Source: Clostridium sp. AM58-1XD
GTDB taxonomy: Bacteria > Bacillota > Clostridia > Lachnospirales > Lachnospiraceae
DNA length: 35,808 nucleotides
NCBI RefSeq assembly: GCF_003464085.1
Contig: NZ_QSDR01000038.1
Span: 1 to 35,808 of the forward strand
Direction: 5' to 3'
The notes beneath the pieces are model-generated. The model was not told where the DNA came from. It saw only the letters and a program-made list of their open reading frames with translations, and ran no database searches. Of this stretch, positions 1 through 9,500 are shown one piece after another. How positions within the stretch are numbered: position 1 is the stretch's first letter; each line of letters begins with the position of its first letter. A program made the position numbers and the translations under genes.

Positions 1-20
1 ACATTTATTGAATGTGGCTG

Positions 21-39
21 GTGGAATTTAGTCTCGCAC
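21..39 (+). repeat. GTGGAATTTA-type motif, copy 1
   Basis: A 19-base motif of the form GTGGAATTTAnTyyCGCAC. Near-identical copies lie at 169-187 and at 35701-35719, all in the same orientation. The copies flank a broken gene on the left and the start of a new gene on the right, so they may be mobile-element end repeats, for example of an IS21-like element. No transposase is readable here, so that origin is inference. Confidence 0.5.
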
Positions 40-168
40 GCAGAATTCCAGTAGCCCGTTTGCCATGTCCGGAAATCGGATTTTTTATAAGAAGTCAAAC
101 TAATTATAGCAGATATCTAGAATCTTTACGTTAAAAACCTGATAATTCAGGCTAAATTTTAAAGACCA

Positions 169-187
169 GTGGAATTTAGTCCCGCAC
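169..187 (+). repeat. GTGGAATTTA-type motif, copy 2
   Basis: Second copy, differing from copy 1 by one base (T to C near the 3' part). It is followed directly by a partial copy (TGGAATTTAC, 188-197). Hydrolase homology starts within about 25 bases of this motif, so the motif marks the edge of whatever removed the 5' part of that gene. Confidence 0.5.
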
Positions 188-477
188 TGGAATTTACTTT
201 TTCAATTCAGCTTTTCTTAAAAACCAAGGGAAATGCATTGACAAGCGAAGGTTTTGCCGCTTTTGTAAGTGATAATGAAATCGATGAGTTTTATATTGCC
301 GGTGCGGATGCCATTGCCTGTGTCAAATCCACTTGCTACAATATGAATAAAGGAGGCTATATCGTTCACGTTCTGTCTGATTGCATCACCAGTTACGATA
401 AAAGAAAAATCGACGAAATGCTTCAATACTATGAGAGCAAGGGATGTCTTGTAGCGAAACTGAGCGAAGTTATGTAA
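169..477 (+). pseudogene. Isochorismatase-family cysteine hydrolase, 3' fragment
   Basis: From about base 211 the frame reads like the C-terminal half of an isochorismatase-like cysteine hydrolase. KTKGNALTSEGFAAF is followed by GADAIACVKSTC, which carries the candidate catalytic cysteine, then VLSDCITSYD and a C-terminal YYESKGC. Family members are usually about 170-210 residues, and only about 90 are left here. The N-terminal part with the catalytic Asp is missing. The first ~14 codons read through the GTGGAATTTA motif and are not hydrolase-like. The ATG at 169 lies inside that motif and has no ribosome binding site, so expression is doubtful. I read this as a remnant cut by insertion or rearrangement. 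Confidence 0.75.
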
Positions 478-507
478 AACTGCCGGGGCAGATGACCGCC
501 AGGGATC

Positions 508-574
508 AGAAGAGGCGGCCATCATCAAGCCTGAGTGAATTGTTACTCTCTCCCTGACGGCTGCCGCCTCTTCT
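508..574. terminator. Inverted repeat between convergent genes
   Basis: A 12-base perfect inverted repeat (AGAAGAGGCGGC at 508-519, its complement at 563-574) encloses a 43-base loop and lies between the end of the hydrolase fragment (+) and the end of the PTS gene (-). A T-rich stretch follows on the plus strand and no clear U tract follows on the minus strand. It is probably a terminator, best suited to the plus strand. Confidence 0.5.
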
Positions 575-633
575 GTTATTCTGTTATTATTTTATTCTGT
601 TATTCTGTTTTTCCCTCTTCTGCTGCCCTTCTC

Positions 634-2052
634 CTACTCATCTGCCGTCAGCACTTCTTTCGGAATTCCAAACATACATGTCAGCGTGAAACAAAGTGCC
701 ACTGAAAGGATGGAAACAAGGAAATACCAGAGCAGCTGTCTCCATTCATAAATATACATAAGGTAGGATGGCAATACTGCCAGTCCGTAAGAATTGGACT
801 GAATATTTAAGATTGACAGCAGCGCCGCACCAAGCCCAGAAGAACAGAGCATAATAATCAGCGGTCTCAGATTATATCGAAGCTGTATTCCGAAAAGAAC
901 GGGTTCACTGATACCAAATAACTGGGAGAGCATGGCTCCGACAGCCGTCTGTCTTACGCTTTCTTGTTTTGATTTTACAAAAAATGCCAGACAGGTCCCA
1001 ACGTTGGCAAATCCGTACATCGCGCATAGTGTAATCACTGGATTGAATCCGGTGTTGGCCAGAAGCGAAGTTTCGATCATCGTATATGTATGATGAAGTC
1101 CTGTAATAACCAGAAGAGGATAGGTTGCTCCGATCACAAAGCCGCCGATTCCAAATGGAATATGTATCAAGAGCTCAACAATCTGCACCAGCTTTAATTC
1201 TACAATATGCATGACCGGACCGATTCCAAGAATGACTGCCAGAAAAGTCACCAGCATAACAAGAAACGGCGTCATAATTAAATCCAGGGCATTAGGCATA
1301 ATCTTACGTAATTTTTTCTCTAATTTTGCTCCGATAAGTGCGGTGAGTATTGCCGTAAGCACGCTTCCCTGACATCCGACGACAGGGATCACGCCAAAGG
1401 CCATCACCGCTCCGATCCCACTGTTGGGATCGGCAACGGAATATGCGTTAGGCAGCGCCGGTGATACCAGCATCAGGCCAAGAACGATTCCGATCACAGG
1501 CATTCCGCCGAATACCTTGTATGCAGACCAGCAGATAATAGCCGGCAGAAACGCAAAAGCAGTCTCTGTCAGAACGTTTACAAGTGTAACAATATAGGCG
1601 GGAATCATGGACGAATCCGCTCCAAAAAGGGCCAGTACATTGTCATTAAACACGCAGCCCTTCAGTCCCAGAAAAAGGCCGGTCGCAGCGATTACCGGAA
1701 TAATCGGCACGAAAATGTCTCCCAGCGTCCGCATCAGCCTTTTTATCCCCTTCTGCTGTCCCTTAATGATCGCGTCCTGTTCCTGCTTAGACAGCGTTTT
1801 CAGATTCATCTGCTCAATCTCCGCATAGACTTTATTTACGATCCCTGTTCCAAGAATAATTTGGTACTGGCCTGCATTGAAAAATGTGCCTTTTACCAAC
1901 GGAACCTTCTCCAACTGTTTTTTGTCAATCACTTCATTGTCCTTCACCACCAGACGGAGGCGGGTCGCACAGTGGGTCGCCGAAATAATGTTGTCTTTTC
2001 CCACGATATTAACAATCTGTGACGCAATGTCCTGATAATTTACATTCTCCAT
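634..2052 (-). CDS. PTS alpha-glucoside transporter, EIIBC
   Basis: Phosphotransferase-system permease of the glucose/sucrose/trehalose superfamily, 472 residues. The N-terminal EIIB domain (about 1-90) has its phosphorylatable cysteine at residue 28 in [12 protein letters not shown]. The EIIC domain (about 105-460) is strongly hydrophobic and contains [10 protein letters not shown] and [15 protein letters not shown], typical of the sugar site. No EIIA domain is fused, so phosphate must come from an EIIA encoded elsewhere. The start has a GAGGGG ribosome binding site 8 bases upstream. It is the last gene of a HAD-GH13-EIIBC cluster, which points to an alpha-glucoside such as trehalose, sucrose or maltose. 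The exact sugar cannot be read from sequence alone. Confidence 0.88.
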   Translation of the reverse strand: MENVNYQDIASQIVNIVGKDNIISATHCATRLRLVVKDNEVIDKKQLEKVPLVKGTFFNAGQYQIILGTGIVNKVYAEIEQMNLKTLSKQEQDAIIKGQQKGIKRLMRTLGDIFVPIIPVIAATGLFLGLKGCVFNDNVLALFGADSSMIPAYIVTLVNVLTETAFAFLPAIICWSAYKVFGGMPVIGIVLGLMLVSPALPNAYSVADPNSGIGAVMAFGVIPVVGCQGSVLTAILTALIGAKLEKKLRKIMPNALDLIMTPFLVMLVTFLAVILGIGPVMHIVELKLVQIVELLIHIPFGIGGFVIGATYPLLVITGLHHTYTMIETSLLANTGFNPVITLCAMYGFANVGTCLAFFVKSKQESVRQTAVGAMLSQLFGISEPVLFGIQLRYNLRPLIIMLCSSGLGAALLSILNIQSNSYGLAVLPSYLMYIYEWRQLLWYFLVSILSVALCFTLTCMFGIPKEVLTADE

Positions 2053-2106
2053 GATCTTTTCCCCTCTCTATATTCTCCATAAACGCTCTTTATACATATA
2101 TCCCTA

Positions 2107-3786
2107 TTATTTACTCTGCTCCATTTTCAGAAAGACCGACTGGTAGGGCTGCAGCTTCAGTTGTCCTCTGTCCAGAACAGATTCCCCATAATTCTGCCAT
2201 ACGGGTTCTACTACTTCATATCCGGCCGGAAAAACTTCTTCTATTTCTCTGTCGCTGAAATTAAACCAACAGCAAATCGTCTCGTTTTCCGTATAACGCT
2301 TATAGGCGATTACTTCGCTGCTTCCTGACAGCGGTTCGATTTTCCCATAGATGAAGCAGTCCCTGTGGGGCCCTTTCTGGCGGAACCGGATCATGTTTTT
2401 ATAAAACTCATACATGCTTTCGATTTTTCCAATCTGGAACTCTGCGTTTATTTCCGGATACTCTTTTGTCATTCCAAGCCATGGTTTTACCGATGAGAAC
2501 CCGCCGTACTGCTCTTCGTTCCACGGAAATGGCGTTCTGGCATTATCCCTGCTTCTTAAATTTACGATTTCAAGAGCTTCCTCCCGGGAGTATCCCTCTT
2601 CCATGGATCGGTAATACTGGTCGATGCTCGATAAGTCGTTAAATTCTTCGATGGAATTTCTCTCAAAATTCTTCATTCCCAGTTCCTGCCCCTGATAGAT
2701 AAACGGAACGCCCCGCAAAAAGAAATACATCGCCGCCAGAGTTTTTACAGCATTGGGATTGTCCTGCGCTTCCTTCAGATATTTTGTTGCGGCTCGCGGC
2801 TGATCGTGGTTTTCAATGAAATTGGCCCCCCAGCCATGGGTCTGCAGCGCCATCTGGCTAGCCATGATCTTATCGTTTAAGTCTCTTATCTTCCAGTCGA
2901 TTCTCTTAAACCACTCGCTGCCTGAGGCGATATCCAGATCCGCATAGCGGAAGTCAAAGATCATAGAAAAATAACCGTTCTCCCCCATAAAATCTCCCAG
3001 GCCTTCATAAGGAACTCCCGGCGCTTCCGCAACCGTTACACACTGATGTCTGTCAAATGTCCGTTCCTTCAGTTCGAGGAGAAATTCTCCAATACCCGGC
3101 TGGTTCCTGGACGCCTTCGTGCACTTAGCAAGTCCGTCTGCGCCATCCGGCTCCCGGTCCTGCCACGATAAGTCCTTTTTAATAAACGTAATCGCGTCTA
3201 CGCGGAATCCTGCAATCCCTTTGTCCAGCCACCAGTTGACCATCTCGTATATTTCATTTCTCAGCTCAGGATTTTCCCAGTTTAAATCCGGCTGCTTCCT
3301 GCCAAAGGCATGAAAATAATATTCATCCCGTCCCGGAACCTTTTCCCATACGCTTCCGCCAAAAATGGAACGCCAGTTATTCGGCTCCTTTTGTCCTTCT
3401 TTGAAAATATAGTAGTCATGATATCTGCTGTCCCGGTCTTTTAATGCCTGCTGGAACCACTCGTGTTCGTCCGACGTGTGATTGACGACCAGATCCAGAA
3501 TAATTTTCATGTCCCGGTCTTTCGTCTCTTCGATCAGTTCTTCCAAATCTTCAATCGTGCCAAATTCCGGAGCAATTGTCAGATAGTCTGAGATATCGTA
3601 ACCGTTATCATCCATGGGCGACTGATAAACAGGGCAGATCCAGAGCATGGTCACCCCCAGATCCTTCAGATAATCCAGTTTTTCCGTAATCCCTTTTAAA
3701 TCACCGATCCCATCGTTATTGCTGTCTTTAAAGCTCTTAGGATAAATCTGATAAACGACTTCCTCCTGCCACCACTGCTTTTTCAT
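2107..3786 (-). CDS. GH13 alpha-glucosidase (oligo-1,6-/phospho-alpha-glucosidase type)
   Basis: Cytoplasmic glycoside hydrolase family 13 enzyme, 559 residues from the chosen start. It opens with WWQEEVVYQIYPKSFKDSNNDGIGDLKGI, shown here only as its hallmark ends WWQEEVVYQIYP and GDLKGI. DLVVNHTSDEH follows, then QPDLNW, which marks the oligo-1,6-glucosidase-like subfamilies. The catalytic residues are visible: nucleophile Asp197 in GFRVDAI, acid/base Glu254 in VAEAPG and transition-state Asp328 in IENHDQPR. I start it at 3786 because AAGGAG lies about 8 bases upstream; an in-frame ATG at 3810 precedes that site. It overlaps the end of the HAD gene by 50 bases. With the PTS gene downstream it probably cleaves an imported, perhaps phosphorylated, alpha-glucoside. 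Confidence 0.9.
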   Translation of the reverse strand: MKKQWWQEEVVYQIYPKSFKDSNNDGIGDLKGITEKLDYLKDLGVTMLWICPVYQSPMDDNGYDISDYLTIAPEFGTIEDLEELIEETKDRDMKIILDLVVNHTSDEHEWFQQALKDRDSRYHDYYIFKEGQKEPNNWRSIFGGSVWEKVPGRDEYYFHAFGRKQPDLNWENPELRNEIYEMVNWWLDKGIAGFRVDAITFIKKDLSWQDREPDGADGLAKCTKASRNQPGIGEFLLELKERTFDRHQCVTVAEAPGVPYEGLGDFMGENGYFSMIFDFRYADLDIASGSEWFKRIDWKIRDLNDKIMASQMALQTHGWGANFIENHDQPRAATKYLKEAQDNPNAVKTLAAMYFFLRGVPFIYQGQELGMKNFERNSIEEFNDLSSIDQYYRSMEEGYSREEALEIVNLRSRDNARTPFPWNEEQYGGFSSVKPWLGMTKEYPEINAEFQIGKIESMYEFYKNMIRFRQKGPHRDCFIYGKIEPLSGSSEVIAYKRYTENETICCWFNFSDREIEEVFPAGYEVVEPVWQNYGESVLDRGQLKLQPYQSVFLKMEQSK

Positions 3787-4651
3787 TTCCCTTTCTCCTT
3801 TCTTTCCCATAAGGTAAGATAACCTTTCTTCTTACCAGCTCCTTATAAATGCCGTCCTCTGTCACCGGTTCGCATACCGAAGAGGCGTATTTTATCATTT
3901 CCGGACTGCTGTTTCCTACCAAAATTCCTGTTCCCGTTTCCTTTATCATGGCGATGTCGTTTTCGCTGTCGCCAAAGCTCATGCTGTTTTCCTTTAAAAT
4001 CCCAAGAAAATCGTTCATCCATCTGACCGCTTTTCCTTTGTGACAGCCTTTCGGGAGTAACTCCAGATACCACTGGCCGTTCCATTCTTTTTTCTGAATG
4101 ACTTCTGCCTTCTGTGCGAGTTCCATTTCTGTCCTGTCTATGGCGGATTTTTTTCCAAACATACATATCTTGTGAATTTCACAAGGCCGGCTTTGCAGTT
4201 CTCCAATGTTGTTTTCATATGGAATTTTATTCTGTTCTCGGATGATTTCCTGAACCTCCCTGCTGCTGCCGCTTATCTTATGCTGAAAATCTTCCCGGTA
4301 AAATGCAGCTGCATTGTAATCCATGAATATCTTCTGATCCGCCTCCATCGCCAATGATAACTGTCTTTCAAGGGCAAGTGTTAGCACCTCTCCCAGCACC
4401 CGTCCAGAAAAATGTTTTTTCCAGTAATCCACTCCGTGGTAGGTGATGTAACATCCTCCCCCCGAAATGATACCGTCTGTCGTCAGCGCCCGGACGTCCT
4501 CCTGTACGGAACCGGGATTTCTTCCCGTGCAGATTACGACTTTAATTCCCACTCTCCTGCATTGGTCCAGCGCCCAGACCGCGCTAGCCGGAATTCCTTT
4601 TTGTTCGTCTCTGAGCGTTCCGTCTATGTCCATATAGATGATCTCCGTCAT
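3737..4651 (-). CDS. HAD-superfamily (Cof-type) phosphatase
   Basis: Haloacid-dehalogenase hydrolase of the Cof/IIB class, 304 residues. Motif I is YMDIDGTL near the N terminus, motif II is VVICTGRN, motif III lysine is in GCHKGKAV and motif IV is SFGDSENDIAMI. I choose the ATG at 4651 because the HAD fold begins there; the upstream in-frame extension to 4786 crosses a terminator-like hairpin and has no family similarity. The last ~15 residues run into the GH13 gene and are probably not part of the fold. Being first in the sugar operon suggests sugar-phosphate dephosphorylation, but the substrate is unknown. Confidence 0.85.
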   Translation of the reverse strand: MTEIIYMDIDGTLRDEQKGIPASAVWALDQCRRVGIKVVICTGRNPGSVQEDVRALTTDGIISGGGCYITYHGVDYWKKHFSGRVLGEVLTLALERQLSLAMEADQKIFMDYNAAAFYREDFQHKISGSSREVQEIIREQNKIPYENNIGELQSRPCEIHKICMFGKKSAIDRTEMELAQKAEVIQKKEWNGQWYLELLPKGCHKGKAVRWMNDFLGILKENSMSFGDSENDIAMIKETGTGILVGNSSPEMIKYASSVCEPVTEDGIYKELVRRKVILPYGKERRKGNEKAVVAGGSRLSDLS

Positions 4652-4695
4652 ACCTTTTTCATGCCCTTCTGTTTGATCTGTAAACAGAGTATCAT

Positions 4696-4730
4696 AAAAA
4701 AAGAGGCCATTCAATAGAATGAACCTCTTC
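4696..4730 (-). terminator. Intrinsic terminator after the RpiR pair
   Basis: On the minus strand AAGAGG, an internal loop and CATTC pair with GAATG and CCTCTT around a four-base loop. A run of seven T follows. It lies about 150 bases downstream of the RpiR stop codon and about 45 bases before the HAD start, so it separates the regulator pair from the sugar operon. Confidence 0.6.
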
Positions 4731-4744
4731 AAGATTTTTGTACT

Positions 4745-4774
4745 GTTTCTGGACATTTTTTCCGTTTCAGAAAC
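4745..4774. promoter_or_regulatory. Candidate RpiR operator pair
   Basis: The perfect palindrome GTTTCAGAAAC (4764-4774) is followed 19 bases away by the related GTTTCTGGACA (4745-4755), in the gap between the second RpiR gene and the sugar operon. Position and dyad symmetry fit a sugar-phosphate regulator site. The assignment is inference. Confidence 0.25.
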
Positions 4775-4875
4775 TTTGTACACCATTTTCCTCTCTGTTT
4801 TTCATTTATATTTTCCCTACCCGCTTTTCTTGTCTATTTCCGATCTTTCTCCTAGCTATCCCCTGTATGGTTTCT

Positions 4876-5643
4876 TCATTCATTTTCCTCATCAGATCTT
4901 TTCACCAGATAATTCTGATAGGACAAATACAGATATTCGATTAATATAAAGTAGGGCGTTGTAATTTCATACTCCATGTTGTATTTCATCGGCAGCTGAA
5001 TGGAATTAATATACAGGCTTTCTTCGCACAATGAGGCCAGCGTATTGCTCCTTAGCCTTGTAATTGATACGGCCGGCACATGACCGGTCCTTAAAAACCG
5101 CCCAAGCTCCACTACTGCCTCCGATTCTCCCGACAAAGAAATGATAAACACCATGTCCTGCGGTGTCACTATTTTTTGAAGGCCATAGGATAAATCATGT
5201 CCGTAGAGATGAATCATATCTTTTACCGGCAGAAACATCCGTTTCATCTCACTGGCCGCCCTCGCCTGGGAAGACCCGCTCCCATATACAAAGACCCGTT
5301 CTGCGGAATATAGTTTTTCAAAAATCCCCGACATATCTTTGTCCATCAAATCGTCCATCATTTTATGGTAGCTGTCCATGATAGACTGCAGGAATCCGTC
5401 GGAAGTCTGCTCTTTTTCCAGCAGCTCTATTTTAATACGCGCCTTCAGCTCGCTGTACCCGGACAATCCCAGTTTTTTCGCAAAACGGACGAGCAGCGTT
5501 TTTGATACATTGCAGTCACGGGCAAATTCTTCTATGTTTTTTTTGCAGCAGTCTCTGTAATGTCTGCTCAGATAATGACATACATATTTCTCATTCTCGC
5601 TGAAATCGTCATAGCAATTGTTCAGAAGCTGGTCAATTCTCAT
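4876..5643 (-). CDS. RpiR/MurR-family regulator (second of tandem pair)
   Basis: Transcription regulator of 255 residues. The N-terminal RpiR helix-turn-helix covers about 1-75, with CNVSKTLLVRFAKKLGLSGYSELK as its recognition segment, here recognisable from SKTLLVRFAKKLG. The C-terminal SIS sugar-phosphate-binding domain covers about 100-240, with VFVYGSGSSQARAASEM. Its start overlaps the end of the upstream RpiR paralogue by 11 bases, so the two are likely translated together. Family members sense phosphosugars, and the adjacent alpha-glucoside PTS operon is the obvious target. Whether it activates or represses cannot be told. Confidence 0.88.
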   Translation of the reverse strand: MRIDQLLNNCYDDFSENEKYVCHYLSRHYRDCCKKNIEEFARDCNVSKTLLVRFAKKLGLSGYSELKARIKIELLEKEQTSDGFLQSIMDSYHKMMDDLMDKDMSGIFEKLYSAERVFVYGSGSSQARAASEMKRMFLPVKDMIHLYGHDLSYGLQKIVTPQDMVFIISLSGESEAVVELGRFLRTGHVPAVSITRLRSNTLASLCEESLYINSIQLPMKYNMEYEITTPYFILIEYLYLSYQNYLVKRSDEENE

Positions 5644-6403
5644 CCTGGGCCTCCTTTTCCATCCTGTCTGCGTATTCCAGATAACGGACCGACAAAATAT
5701 CCAGGAGAATATAAAATGCGGCTACCATTTCATAAGACTGCCCTGATGAAGGATTGACTGTTTTTGTTCCCACATAAAGATTTTCCCGACACAGTCTTGC
5801 CAGACTGTTATTGGCCCATCTCGTAAAGGATACGGTTCCGATTCCCATTTTCTGGACCGCCTTGACCACGTTTAAAGCCTCAGAGTTCTCTCCGGAAAGG
5901 GATACCGCCACAAATAAATCACGATCCTGGAACCGGTTTTTAGCAAACTCCACCTCTCCCAGATCATATAGATCCACGCAGCACTTTCCCAGCATCAGGA
6001 AAATCCGCTTAAATTCCTCTGCAATCGTTTTCTGTTCATTTCCTGTGCCATAGAGGTAAATCGTACCCGCCTGATGGATGGCTTCACATATTTTTTCATA
6101 ATTGTATTTCGTCAATTCGTCAATCATAAGATGATATTTTTCAATAATTTCAAGCAGGTCGTACCGATATACGGGAGCGTCTTCTTTCCGGTCCAGAAGC
6201 AGCTTGAATTCAGCATAGGTATCCACATCCAGCTTTTTCATCAAACGCACCAACGTCGTTCTCGATACATGCAAAAAGGCGGCAAGCTCCGTACTGTTCA
6301 TCTTTCCGACGGCCTGCCGGTCACGGAAAACAGCCGTCAGCATCTCCCTGTCGTTTGCTGTCAGCAGGTCGTCCTTTTTGTTTACAAGCTCTTCTAAGTT
6401 CAT
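5633..6403 (-). CDS. RpiR/MurR-family regulator (first of tandem pair)
   Basis: Regulator of 256 residues with the same layout as its neighbour. The helix-turn-helix is near residues 30-75 (LHVSRTTLVRLMKKLDVDTYAE), and the SIS domain starts near TIYLYGTGNEQKTIAEEF with a second phosphosugar-contact region VAVSLSGENSEAL. I choose the ATG at 6403 because AAAGGAG sits 7 bases upstream; an in-frame upstream ATG lacks that site. It is first in a two-gene transcript with an extended -10 promoter. The two proteins are clearly diverged rather than a recent duplication. Confidence 0.88.
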   Translation of the reverse strand: MNLEELVNKKDDLLTANDREMLTAVFRDRQAVGKMNSTELAAFLHVSRTTLVRLMKKLDVDTYAEFKLLLDRKEDAPVYRYDLLEIIEKYHLMIDELTKYNYEKICEAIHQAGTIYLYGTGNEQKTIAEEFKRIFLMLGKCCVDLYDLGEVEFAKNRFQDRDLFVAVSLSGENSEALNVVKAVQKMGIGTVSFTRWANNSLARLCRENLYVGTKTVNPSSGQSYEMVAAFYILLDILSVRYLEYADRMEKEAQDEN

Positions 6404-6445
6404 TTTGTCACTCCTTTTAACGGCTTTCAATCAATTGCTGCCTTC

Positions 6446-6454
6446 ATTATATCA
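6446..6454 (-). promoter_or_regulatory. Extended -10 promoter for the RpiR pair
   Basis: The minus strand reads TGATATAAT, an extended -10 element, about 40 bases before the ATG at 6403. There is no good -35, as is usual for extended -10 promoters. The upstream side overlaps the 13-bp hairpin at 6462-6498. Confidence 0.5.
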
Positions 6455-6461
6455 GATTTTT

Positions 6462-6498
6462 ATAGGGAGTGCTGCAAAAAAAATACAGCACTCCCTAT
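6462..6498 (-). terminator. 13-bp perfect hairpin after the large surface-protein gene
   Basis: ATAGGGAGTGCTG (6462-6474) and its exact complement (6486-6498) enclose an 11-base A/T-rich loop, 20 bases past the surface-protein stop. The position fits a terminator, but no U tract follows on the minus strand. It abuts the RpiR promoter, so it might also serve as a dyad operator. Confidence 0.55.
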
Positions 6499-6518
6499 TC
6501 GTTCCATCGCTCCTGTCT

Positions 6519-9500
6519 TTATACAGGAATTATTATATTGCTTCCTACACGAAGATCATATATCTCCAGTCCGGGATTGAGGTTCAAAAGCTGCTGTACA
6601 CTGCAGCCGTACTGCCGGCTGATCTTGTTAAGGGTATCCCCCCGCTTGATTGTATAGGATACCGTTCCGTTCTGCTCTGTTTTCTCTTCCCTGTCTTGTC
6701 CCGCCTGCGCCTGATCTGTCTGCGCCGTATCTGTCTTCTCCGGCAGCAGCACGTAATCCGAGCAGTGGGTCAAAAGGATTGTGACAAATCCGTCGGCCTC
6801 TACCTTATAGCGGTTCTCCGGCAGCGCTTCCAGCTTCCCCTCTGTCGGATTGTAGTAATACAGGTATACGGTGTCTCCATGATTAATTCCGGCTTCATTT
6901 CCCGATGGAATTCTCACCCGCACTTTGGACGGCAGGTCTCCGGAGTGGCCGAAGCTCAGGTTTAACCCCTTCAGTTCTGCATCCCTATCTGCTACCGCCG
7001 CCTTAATGGCATGTTTTTCTTCCGTCAGATTTCTGACCGGAATGATGGAAATAGCCAGATTCACCTCCGTCGCCGGTGCCGCCGATGCTTGCAGCTCCTG
7101 TCCGTTGAACATCCAGACATAATCCACATTGCCTTTCTCATCCTTAATGGCAACGGTCAAATCTTTCCCCGCCTCTTTCGCCGCTTCTATAACCGCCTTA
7201 TCAAGAGTAATATTGTCCACATTTATCTTGTCGCTGCCGGTTACCGAATCCGGAATTACAATGGTTACGCTGACATTCTGCGCCTCTGTATTTGCAAACT
7301 GTGACGCAATCTCCCCTCCGGGCAGTCCGATTGATACATCCACCGGAATCGGCGAGCCGGCTGCATTGACTGCCTCGGTCACAAGGCTGCCGTTCACAAA
7401 AGTTTGGATCTGGGCCTGACCGTCGGTTACATTTGTTGTGATTCCTGAGGTGCCAGCCTCTGCCCTTGCCTCGGTCACATTGCCTGCCCCATCTTTTTTT
7501 ACAACAGTCGTGACGGTCTGACCTGTCTTAGCGTCGGTTGTCACCCCTGTTATCACCTGTCCGCCGTCTTCCGTTCCTGATGTACTGGTGACAGTAGATA
7601 CCGTAGACGTGGAAGAAGAGCTGCTGTTGCTTCCTCCGCCTCCGGAGCTGTTTCTCGTCCAGAGAGCCGTTACTTTAGTATTGCCTGCCGGCATCGTAAA
7701 GGTAGTGGACGAACTGTTGACATCGCCAAAACTGCCTCCGTTGTCAGATGTCCAGTTATTGAAGCTGTAGCCGCTTCTCATTCCTGCGTTGATTTCCACC
7801 TGTGCGCCTGCCCTGTAACTTCCGGAGCCGGATGAGCCGGTGCTTCCTGAGCCGTCAACGTTGAGCGTATACAGTGGGGCCGGTATGCTTGTTATCGTCA
7901 GTCTTCCTGTCCCTGTCTCAATCTCGTAGCAATCCTGATTCTCTACAGCGACCGATTCAATTGAAATGATGTAAGTTCCTACGTTTTCGTAGTTTCCGTT
8001 TGCCGTTGTCTTATAAGTGACGCCGGTAATGTTATCATTGCCCTTTAAGTTTTCAGCCTTATAGGAAAATGACGGCGTTTCATTTTTCACAATGGTTACA
8101 TTTTCCGGAGTGATTGTCAGCTTAGCCGGAGCAACCGCCGCCGCGGCGGTCTTCTCTGCCACATAATCGGCATTTCCAGTCAGCGTCGCTGTAAATGTAT
8201 ATGTCCCCGGCTTTTTTACATGAACGTAGGCTATGGTTTCCTTTTCATTGTAGCTTACTGTGAAATCCTCCGGATTGGTAATCCTCTCTTCTCCCCGCCA
8301 GCCTGAGATGGTAAGCTGACTGGCATAGATCAACTCATCTTCACCATTATTGGCGATCACGAACTGTACCGGGCAACTGCCTTCTTCGCTGCCGTTATAA
8401 GCGGTTTCTGCTTTCACTGTCCCCAGGAAGCGGTTTCCGTTCTTCTGCCTCTGAACAGTGATCGTGATGGCCTCGCTCTCCACCTCCGTGCCGCCATCTG
8501 CCGGTGTATAAACCGCTTTCACACTGTTTTCTCCTACCGTTAAAAACGGCATAAAATTCGACGTGCCGCAGGCTGTTGTGAGGTAAAAGCCTGACTGCGA
8601 CGGACCGACGTTATAATTCACCGGGTCTCCCAGTTCTCTATCGCCTGCGTAAAATTGCACCTTTCCCGACGTAACGGGAACGTGTGTATTCTTATTGATT
8701 ATCTCTGCCGTCAACAGCAGCGAGTCTTCCACGTAATAAGGCCCTTCCCGGCTGACTTTCAATTCGATCTTCACCTCTGTGGAGGTATCAAATGTCCACT
8801 TTGCATAGATACCGGTCGGTTCGTTAATCGATGTATTGCCGAAATCAAATTCATCTGCGCCGTCCTTACTTGTAACCCATTTATCAAATATATGATTTTC
8901 TTTGACCGGATTGTCAGCAGGCTTGGCCGCCTTACTGTTTTTCAGAATAATCTGGGGCGCTGCAGAACCGGTATCATAGGCGGTGTCGCCGTCGTAAAAA
9001 GTAACTGTGTAATAGTTAAGCTCTGCATTTGCCGCCCCGCCGTTTACCGTTACAATAACACCGGTATCCGTATTTCCCTCATACAGGTTATAAGTTCCGT
9101 CTTCCACGGCATTCAGATTACTTACGCTTATGTCTCCATTTACCAATCGGAAGGTTTTGCCGTGATCCGTCCATTCCCTATCGTCCTTTTTAACGCCAAC
9201 CGTCACCGCATATGTTTCTGGAGGCCGCTCTTCTGTCAGTTCAGGCGCTGCCCTGTCCCCTGTCCAGAACCAGTATTCCCCTGTTTTTATATCTACCCAA
9301 GCGCTCAATGCGGGGAGCAGGCTGGAATAGGCAGTACCGTCTATGATCACAGCCTTGCCCTCTGAAAATGCGCCGTCCCTGCCGAAGCTTAGAAGATCAG
9401 TTTCATTATTAGACGCACCGACTGCGGACAGTTTATCATTGAAGCCGCTATCCCTGAGCCAGTAACAGTTGACTGCTTTTCCATTTCCATAATCTCTGTT

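Noticed and set aside
508..574. CRISPR-like or riboswitch element
   Set aside because: Only one inverted repeat, no repeat series and no conserved aptamer pattern; a terminator is the simpler reading.
3843..4166. Open frame of about 107 codons inside the HAD gene
   Set aside because: It lies wholly within the HAD coding region on the same strand in another frame, is rich in Arg and Ser and has no family features.
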